Shown here one piece after another: positions 5,992-10,385 of a stretch of DNA of 10,385 nt (position 1 is its first letter; each line of letters begins with the position of its first letter). The DNA comes from Clostridiales bacterium (GTDB taxonomy: Bacteria; Bacillota_A; Clostridia; Christensenellales; Aristaeellaceae): contig JAAYZL010000089.1 of the NCBI GenBank assembly GCA_012514855.1, forward strand, positions 1-10,385, given 5' to 3'. The notes under the pieces are model-generated. The model did no database searches, was not told the origin of the DNA, and saw only the letters and a program-made list of their open reading frames with translations. The translations under genes and the position numbers were made by a program.

Positions 5992-7161
5992 TTAGAGCGC
6001 CAGCTTGTAGATCCGGAGCGCGTCCTCCTCCGTCAGCCGCATGAACTTTCCCTGCTCCGGCTGCCCGACGAACAGCTTCCTCGCCATCTCCCCGATCCGG
6101 TCGCCCGCGATTCCGGCGTCCGACATCCTGACCGGGAGCCCGAGCCGCCGGTACCAGGTTTCGAGCCTTAGGATCATCTCCTCGATGATCTTCTCGTCGT
6201 CGCCCATCGCGAGGTCGACGTCGAACACGCGCAGAGCGAGCTGCACGAACCGCGCGGGCTTCGCCCTGTGGCAGTGGCGCATCCACGCAGGGAAAATGAT
6301 CGAGAGCCCCGCTCCGTGCGCGATGTCGTAGATGCCGCTCAATTCGTGCTCGAGGTTGTGGCTCGCCCAGTCGCCGATCCTGCCGGTGTCGAGCAGGTTG
6401 TTGTGCGCGATCGTGCCCGTCCACATGACCTCGGCGCGCGCGTCGTAGTCGGTGGGGTTTTCCAGGACGATCGGCGCGTGGATCAACAGCGTCTTCATCG
6501 CGGCCTCGAGCAGCCGGTCGGTGAGGTCGGTATGCTCGACCTGCGTGAAGTAGCGCTCGAACATGTGCGCGAGGATGTCGCTCGCGCCGCACGCGGTCTG
6601 GTACGGCGGCAGCGTGAACGTGAACTCGGGGTTCATGACGGCGAACTTCGGAATTAAGACCTCCTTGTTCATCGCGCGCTTGAGCCAGCCGTCCTCGTTC
6701 GTGACGACGGAGCCGGTCGAGCTCTCCGAGCCCGCGGCGGGGATCGTCAGCACGACGCCGACCGGCAGCGCGGTGAACGGGCCCTTGTTTTCGTCGAGGT
6801 AGAAGTCCCAGACGTCGCCGTCGTAGGGGACGCCGGCCGCGATGGCCTTCGCCGAGTCGATGACCGAGCCGCCGCCGACGGCGAGGATGAAGTCGACGCC
6901 CTCCTCGCGGCAGAGCCGGATGCCCTCGCGCACGAGCGACAGCCTCGGGTTCGGCTGAACGCCGCCGAGCTCGACGAACGGCACGCCGGCCTTTTGAAGC
7001 GACTCCACGACCTTGCCGTACACGCCGGTCGCCTTGATGGAACCCCCGCCGTAGTGCAGAAGCGCCTTCGTGCCGTGGCGCTTTGCGAGCTCGCCGGTCT
7101 TTTCCTCCGCGCCGCGGCCGAAGACGATGCGCGCCGGGTTGTAAAACTCAAAGTTGATCAT
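5992..7161 (-). CDS. Iron-dependent alcohol dehydrogenase, BDH/YqhD type
   Basis: This 389-residue group III metal-dependent dehydrogenase probably reduces aldehydes to alcohols with NAD(P)H in the cytoplasm. The cofactor loop is GGGSVIDSAK (96-105). The metal ligands expected for the family are Asp195 and His199 in GASDILAHMFERY, His268, and His282 in DIAHGAGL; spacing and length match butanol dehydrogenase BdhA/YqhD closely. The opening NFEFYNPARIVFGRG is the standard family start. ATG at 7161 has GGGAGGG 6-7 nt upstream. Transcription is expected from the promoter at 7359-7388, so the inverted-repeat copy 2 lies in its leader. Coenzyme preference is not decided, and the natural substrate is unknown; disposal of reducing power in fermentation is an inference. 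Confidence 0.93.
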   Translation of the reverse strand: MINFEFYNPARIVFGRGAEEKTGELAKRHGTKALLHYGGGSIKATGVYGKVVESLQKAGVPFVELGGVQPNPRLSLVREGIRLCREEGVDFILAVGGGSVIDSAKAIAAGVPYDGDVWDFYLDENKGPFTALPVGVVLTIPAAGSESSTGSVVTNEDGWLKRAMNKEVLIPKFAVMNPEFTFTLPPYQTACGASDILAHMFERYFTQVEHTDLTDRLLEAAMKTLLIHAPIVLENPTDYDARAEVMWTGTIAHNNLLDTGRIGDWASHNLEHELSGIYDIAHGAGLSIIFPAWMRHCHRAKPARFVQLALRVFDVDLAMGDDEKIIEEMILRLETWYRRLGLPVRMSDAGIAGDRIGEMARKLFVGQPEQGKFMRLTEEDALRIYKLAL

Positions 7162-7196
7162 CGGATGCCCTCCCAGATTGGTATTTTCTCCCAGGT

Positions 7197-7352
7197 AACC
7201 GATGATTTAATGAGGTGGTGGATTGCCGAGACGATTTTTCGTCCCCACACGGAGCCAGCAGGGAGCCGTAGCAGCGCTACGGCGACCGGATGAGCGACAA
7301 AGTGGGGGCGGAAAAGCGATCGGCAGGCCCGCCGCCGAATAAATCAGAGGTT
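7197..7352. repeat. Long imperfect inverted-repeat element, copy 2
   Basis: This copy runs from AACCGATGATTTA (7197-7209) to TAAATCAGAGGTT (7340-7352); these ends pair at 11 of 13 positions. The body matches copy 1 closely (TTAATGAGGTGGTGGA, GATTTTTCGTCCCCACACGG, GTGGGGGCGGAAAAGCGA and GCCGCCGAATAAATCAG are shared). The central stem GCCGTAGC/GCTACGGC (7265-7272/7276-7283) is kept, with loop AGC instead of GGC. It lacks the nested hairpin module of copy 1. It lies between the alcohol dehydrogenase gene and its predicted promoter and, relative to transcription, is in the opposite orientation to copy 1. Confidence 0.8.
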
Positions 7353-7358
7353 GCCAAG

Positions 7359-7388
7359 AGTATACCATGGAAATCCTTTTCCTGTCAA
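7359..7388 (-). promoter_or_regulatory. Consensus promoter for the alcohol dehydrogenase gene
   Basis: On the minus strand TTGACA (7388-7383) and TATACT (7364-7359) are 18 bp apart. The predicted start is near 7352, exactly at the edge of repeat copy 2. The spacer holds a small inverted repeat GGAAA-n4-TTTCC (7369-7382), a possible operator. The -35 overlaps the stop codon of the kinase-like remnant. Confidence 0.8.
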
Positions 7389-7450
7389 TCGCCGGCGGGG
7401 AAGCGGACGGAAATGCGCGCGCCGACGCCCGGCTCGCTCCCGAGGCGCAC
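7385..7450 (-). pseudogene. C-terminal remnant of a histidine-kinase-like ATPase gene
   Basis: A minus-strand frame ending in TGA at 7387-7385 reads VRLGSEPGVGARISVRFP just before the stop. This matches the usual end of sensor kinase ATPase domains, where a strand is followed by S-x-x-G-x-G-[AT]-x-[FIV]-x-[VF]-x-[FL]-P. The expected upstream parts (the N, G1 and G2 boxes and HGG) are not recognisable; instead the frame runs back into the hairpin module at 7513-7566. It therefore looks like the leftover end of a kinase gene whose body was lost, in the slot between the PstS-like gene and the alcohol dehydrogenase. Only about 21 codons carry the similarity, so chance is possible. Confidence 0.45.
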
Positions 7451-7512
7451 GGCGGCCGCGGTCGGCTTCGGGCTTGGGCCGGAGCGCAGGATTGCGGCGC
7501 TATTCCCAGCGG

Positions 7513-7566
7513 AGAGCGACAAGGTGAGGTTTGATTGCCTTTGGCAATCAAAGTCGCTCTGCGACC
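7513..7566 (-). repeat. Free-standing hairpin module, homologous to the one inside copy 1
   Basis: Read on the minus strand: GGTCGC-AG-AGCGAC, a perfect 10-bp stem TTTGATTGCC, loop AAA, GGCAATCAAA, then CCTCACCTTGTCGCTCT, whose end pairs with AGAGCGAC (8 bp) as an outer stem. In plus coordinates the inner stem is 7530-7539/7543-7552 and the outer stem 7513-7520/7553-7560. Compared with 301-343, the flanks and loop are conserved while the stem differs at three pairs, each compensated. It begins 34 nt after the PstS-like stop and has no strong U-tract, so it is not a typical terminator. Confidence 0.7.
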
Positions 7567-7599
7567 GGCGCGACGGGGAATTGATATTTCGTATTGGTA

Positions 7600-8454
7600 T
7601 TATTGCCCCAGCTGTTCCCACTCGGCGATCCCGCCGGTGAAGATGTCGGCGATCTGCCCGCGCGTCAGCTCGCCGATTCCGCTTTCGAGGTTCACGATCA
7701 CGGCGATGCCGTCGATCGCGATCGGCGTTCCGACGACGCCCTTTTCAAGCTCCGAGCCCTTCAGTTCGCGGGAGGCCATGCCGATGTCGACGATGCCCTC
7801 GACGACGGAGGTGATGCCGGTCGTCGAATCGCTCTGCCGGATGACGACCAACGCCCGGGGGTTGATCGCCATGTACGCCTCGGCGAGCTTCTCCATGACC
7901 GGCGTGACCGACGACGAGCCGCCCAGCGTCAAGGTGCCCGCGATGCCGGAGGAGATGTAGGGCTCGGGCTTTATCTCGACCGCGACGTAGCCGTTCGCCG
8001 CGACGACCGCCTGCCCGTCCGCCGAGAGCACGTAGTCGAGGAAGTCGACGCCGATCCCGCTCACCTCGCCGACCGTCAAAACGAGGAACGGGCGGGACAG
8101 CTTGTACGCGCCGCTTGCGACGCTCTGCGCGGTCGCGCTCTCGCCGTCGACGAGCACGGCCCTGACGCTGTCGTCGAGCGACCCGAGCGACGCGTAGCCG
8201 ATCGCGTCCCGGTCGCCGGCGACGCTCGAGAGCATCGCGGAGGTCGAGTTCGTCACGATCGCCCCGTCGGTCGTCAGGTCGACGCCGTTTCCGTCCGCGC
8301 CCTTCCCAAGAACGCCGGTCAGTTCGACGAACGCGCCGCGCGTGCCGGAGCCGTCCTCGCGCGAGATCACCGCGATCCCGGCCTTCGCCGCGAGCGCGCA
8401 CGCGGAGGTCAGCGCCAGAACCGCGATCATAAAAACCAATGCCATCTTCTTCAT
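7600..8454 (-). CDS. PstS-like phosphate-binding protein with swapped (circularly permuted) halves
   Basis: This 284-residue exported solute-binding protein is of the PstS family. Residues 1-24 form a signal peptide (MKKMALVFMIAVLALTSACA); Cys19 has only a weak lipobox. Residues 26-159 hold what is normally the C-terminal half: ISREDGSGTRGAF (30-42), NSTSAM, AIGYASLGS (84-92), LSRPF, FLDYVLS...GQAVV, GYVAV. Residues 173-284 hold what is normally the N-terminal half: GTLTLGGSSSVTPVMEKLAE (173-192), DSTTG, DIGMASREL (223-231), AIDGIAVIVN (246-255), LTRGQIADIFTGGIAEW (263-279). The anion contacts (GSSSV, S-T-T-G, REDGSGTR) are therefore present but in reversed order. No pstC, pstA or pstB is adjacent. 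GGTGAGG lies just upstream of the ATG. It probably binds phosphate at the cell surface; sensing rather than transport is possible. Confidence 0.88.
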   Translation of the reverse strand: MKKMALVFMIAVLALTSACALAAKAGIAVISREDGSGTRGAFVELTGVLGKGADGNGVDLTTDGAIVTNSTSAMLSSVAGDRDAIGYASLGSLDDSVRAVLVDGESATAQSVASGAYKLSRPFLVLTVGEVSGIGVDFLDYVLSADGQAVVAANGYVAVEIKPEPYISSGIAGTLTLGGSSSVTPVMEKLAEAYMAINPRALVVIRQSDSTTGITSVVEGIVDIGMASRELKGSELEKGVVGTPIAIDGIAVIVNLESGIGELTRGQIADIFTGGIAEWEQLGQ

Positions 8455-8626
8455 TCTGCCTCACCCGGACCTTTCTGCGTCTATCATTTCCGCGATCCCG
8501 GCATATCACGCCATTGTTCGCGATTTGTCCGGGAATTGTCTTGAGGACGTTAAAAAACCCGTCTCGCGGAGGAATTGCGCCGGTTCGCGGCGAATCCAAC
8601 CAAAAACGGCTTCGGAGGGCATACGT
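8455..8626. other. Divergent intergenic region between the PstS-like gene and the oxidoreductase gene
   Basis: These 172 bp must hold the upstream signals of both divergent genes. I see ribosome sites at each end (GGTGAGG on the minus strand before 8454; GGAGGG at 8614-8619 on the plus strand) but no promoter close to consensus. The best plus-strand candidate is TTGTCC at 8525-8530 with an A/T-rich GTTAAA at 8549-8554, and it is weak. No Pho-box-like tandem repeat was recognised. Confidence 0.5.
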
Positions 8627-9484
8627 ATGAGAATCGGCTTTATCGGCGTCGGCGTCATGGGAAACGGCATGGTCGCGAATTTGCTGAAAAACGGGTTCGA
8701 GGTGGACATCTATACGCGCACGAGGGAGAAGGCGGCCCGCGCGCTCGAGGCGGGCGCGAAGTGGGCGGACGGCATCCGCGCGTGCGTCGAACATGCCGAC
8801 GCGGTGATCACGATCGTCGGCTTCCCGCGCGACGTCGAGGAGGTCTATTTCGCAAAGAACGGCGTGCTCGAGTGCGCGCGGCCCGGAACGCCGGCGATCG
8901 ACATGACGACGACGAGCCCGCGCCTGGCCGAGCGCATCTTCCGCGAGGCGAAATCGCGCGGCATTCCGGCGCTCGACGCCCCGGTTTCCGGCGGCGACAC
9001 GGGAGCCAGAAACGGCACGCTCTCGATCATGGTCGGCGGCGAGCGCGGGGTGTTCGAGCGGTGCCTCCCGATCTTCGAGGCGATGGGCACAAACATACGC
9101 TATCAGGGCCCGGCGGGCTTCGGCCAGCACACGAAGATGGCGAACCAGATCGCGATTGCGGGCGCGCTGGCCGGCGCGTGCGAGGCGGTCGCCTACGGCC
9201 GCGCGGCGGGATTGGACCTCGAGCAGATGCTCGGAACGATCGGCGCGGGCGCGGCGGGCTCGTGGCAGATGCAGTATAACGCGCCGAAGATCGTCGCGGG
9301 CGACTTCTCGCCGGGCTTCTTCATCAAGCACTTCGTCAAGGACATGTCGCTCGCGGACGCCGAGGCGCGCGAGCGCGACCTGCCGCTGCCGGTGCTCGAA
9401 AAGGTGCTCGCGCTGATGCGGGGGCTGGAGGAAAAGGGGTACGGCGAGGAGGGCACGCAGGCGCTGATACGATCTTACCTTTAA
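8627..9484 (+). CDS. NAD(P)-dependent beta-hydroxyacid dehydrogenase (3-hydroxyisobutyrate dehydrogenase / tartronate semialdehyde reductase family)
   Basis: This 285-residue cytoplasmic oxidoreductase has the standard length and layout of the family. The Rossmann loop GFIGVGVMG is at residues 4-12; the substrate loop DAPVSGGDTGARNG at 117-130; catalytic Lys170 and Asn173 are in the HTKMANQ segment; and FFIKHFVKDMSLA (231-243) is the conserved C-domain motif. The family oxidises or reduces short hydroxy acids such as 3-hydroxyisobutyrate, glycerate (tartronate semialdehyde) or related sugar acids; substrate cannot be assigned from sequence. ATG at 8627 has GGAGGG 7 nt upstream. The frame is open upstream, but the Rossmann strand starts exactly here. 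It converges with the uxaE gene, which hints at sugar-acid metabolism without proving it. Confidence 0.92.
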   Translation: MRIGFIGVGVMGNGMVANLLKNGFEVDIYTRTREKAARALEAGAKWADGIRACVEHADAVITIVGFPRDVEEVYFAKNGVLECARPGTPAIDMTTTSPRLAERIFREAKSRGIPALDAPVSGGDTGARNGTLSIMVGGERGVFERCLPIFEAMGTNIRYQGPAGFGQHTKMANQIAIAGALAGACEAVAYGRAAGLDLEQMLGTIGAGAAGSWQMQYNAPKIVAGDFSPGFFIKHFVKDMSLADAEARERDLPLPVLEKVLALMRGLEEKGYGEEGTQALIRSYL

Positions 9485-9491
9485 AACGTAC

Positions 9492-9515
9492 CGGGGAGGG
9501 CTTTCGCCCTCCCCG
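9492..9515. terminator. Hairpin terminator between convergent genes, best in the minus direction
   Basis: CGGGGAGGGC (9492-9501) and GCCCTCCCCG (9506-9515) form a perfect 10-bp stem. Read on the minus strand the loop is GAAA and the 3' side runs into ACGTTTTAA, giving a short U-tract for uxaE. On the plus strand the loop is TTTC and no good U-tract follows, so termination of the oxidoreductase transcript may be weaker. Confidence 0.8.
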
Positions 9516-9520
9516 ATGTG

Positions 9521-10385
9521 TTATGCTCCGAGTATGGTTTTCATATGCCTCTCGATGTGCCCTGCGACGAGCGCGTCGAGCGCGGCCGCGTCCCGTCGCC
9601 ACGCCGCGTACAGCCTGTCGCGGAGATGGGGTTGGTTCAGGATCAGCCCGTAGGTGATGTGGATCAGCTGGCGCGCGTCGTTCATTTCGAACAGCTTCGG
9701 GAGCTCCGCGTCCGAGAGTCCGGAGAGCGCCGGAACCCTCGCGAGGTCGGTCGTCACGTGGTAGTATTTCCGCGCCTCCGGAAACGCGGTCAGCGCGAAC
9801 GCGTGCACCTCGCGGTAGAGCTTGGGGTCGCGCTCCGCGATCAGGAGCATCGCCTGCAGCCAGTTCGTGCCCGCGGTCTTTACGTGGAACCGGCCGCGCG
9901 TCTCCCTGCCGATCGCCGGGAACACCGAGAACTTGTCCGAGCCCGAGTGGATGCTCAATTTGTAGCCGAACCGCCGCGCGATCGCCGCGTGCGCCCTGAG
10001 CTCCTGTTCGAACTGCCGGATGTCGCCGATGTAGTCGACGCCCTTCTGGAACTCGCCGCAGAACCGCGGCGCGACGGTCGCTGCGCGCACGCCGAGCCGG
10101 TCGAGCTCGCTCGCGACAAAGAAGTGCTCGGCGGGGGTCGTCGGCGTCGCCGTCTCGTCGATGGACATCTCGAAGTCCGCGCGGTCGCCGGAGGGCGAGG
10201 CGATCCTGTCGTGGTAGATCGAGGCCGCGAAGCGCACCGCCTCCGCGTAGATCAGCGCCGTCTTCTTGAACGCGCGCTCGCCGAACGACACGCGCACGCC
10301 CTCGCCGACCTCGAACGACCGGTCGAGGTACAGGTTTTCGAGCTCCGGCATCGGCTCGTAGCGCGAAACGCAGTTGTCGTCGGTC
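9521..10385 (-). CDS. uxaE: Tagaturonate epimerase UxaE (5' end beyond the window)
   Basis: This is the C-terminal 287 residues of a UxaE-family enzyme, which interconverts D-tagaturonate and D-fructuronate in hexuronate (galacturonate/glucuronate) breakdown. Recognised blocks include IDETATPTTPAEHFFVASEL, VAPRFCGEFQKGVDYIGDI, the HSGSDKFSVFPAIG block and RFHVKTAGTNWLQAM, followed by KYYHVTT. The acidic and histidine residues in these blocks are probable metal and substrate ligands, judging from their conservation in the family. The reading frame is still open at the window edge (TDDNCVSRYEP precedes the internal ATG at 10351), and full-length members are near 480-500 residues, so the true start is outside. 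TAA at 9521-9523 lies 5 nt beyond the terminator hairpin. Confidence 0.88.
   Translation of the reverse strand, partial: TDDNCVSRYEPMPELENLYLDRSFEVGEGVRVSFGERAFKKTALIYAEAVRFAASIYHDRIASPSGDRADFEMSIDETATPTTPAEHFFVASELDRLGVRAATVAPRFCGEFQKGVDYIGDIRQFEQELRAHAAIARRFGYKLSIHSGSDKFSVFPAIGRETRGRFHVKTAGTNWLQAMLLIAERDPKLYREVHAFALTAFPEARKYYHVTTDLARVPALSGLSDAELPKLFEMNDARQLIHITYGLILNQPHLRDRLYAAWRRDAAALDALVAGHIERHMKTILGA

Noticed and set aside
7197..7599. CRISPR array or tRNA gene in the palindrome-rich island
   Set aside because: The repeats are palindromes of different kinds without regular spacing, and no cloverleaf with a GTTCRANNC-like arm was found.
7745..9331. Minus-strand open frame of about 528 codons across the PstS-like gene and the oxidoreductase
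   Set aside because: It spans an intergenic region and two genes with strong motifs in other frames, and its product is arginine-rich and motif-free.

Overview
The window is GC-rich, densely packed DNA that looks like a piece of a Clostridia (Bacillota) chromosome. The pointers are a DnaD-type protein overlapping a DnaI/DnaC-like helicase-loader ATPase (a Firmicute primosome pair), a YitT/DUF2179 membrane protein, sigma-A type promoters (TTGACA / TGnTATAAT) and GGAGG-like ribosome binding sites. A gut or anaerobic, possibly Christensenellales-like, lineage is a guess from gene content; no rRNA is present to fix it.

Layout. (1) 1-135: 3' end of a probable Y-family DNA polymerase gene. (2) 136-411: a promoter, then a 0.2 kb imperfect long inverted repeat (copy 1), then a flavodoxin-fold iron-sulfur flavoprotein gene (412-1041). 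(3) 1072-4811, minus strand: a tightly coupled four-gene operon in the order DnaD-like, DnaI/DnaC-like ATPase, ProXp-ala type aminoacyl-tRNA deacylase, YitT-family protein. All junctions overlap by 4-14 nt. (4) 4812-4999: divergent promoters, with a structured, terminator-like leader ahead of an AEC-family carrier (5000-5950). (5) 5992-7161, minus: iron-dependent alcohol dehydrogenase of the BDH/YqhD type. (6) 7162-7599: a non-genic island holding inverted-repeat copy 2, a strong minus-strand promoter, a remnant of a histidine kinase C-terminus and a hairpin module. (7) 7600-8454, minus: a PstS-like phosphate-binding protein whose two halves are in swapped order. (8) 8627-9484, plus: a 3-hydroxyisobutyrate-dehydrogenase family oxidoreductase. 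(9) 9521-10385, minus, incomplete: tagaturonate epimerase UxaE, pointing to hexuronate use.

The parts most worth a second look are the permuted PstS-like protein; the two copies of a long-inverted-repeat element, each just downstream of a promoter in the leader of an oxidoreductase gene; and a hairpin module shared between copy 1 and the 7.5 kb island, whose stem differs at three base pairs, all compensated. There is no CRISPR array, tRNA, rRNA, transposase or phage gene in the window. Genes on either side of the 7.2-7.6 kb island look intact, so the island reads as a rearrangement scar between the PstS-like gene and the alcohol dehydrogenase gene.
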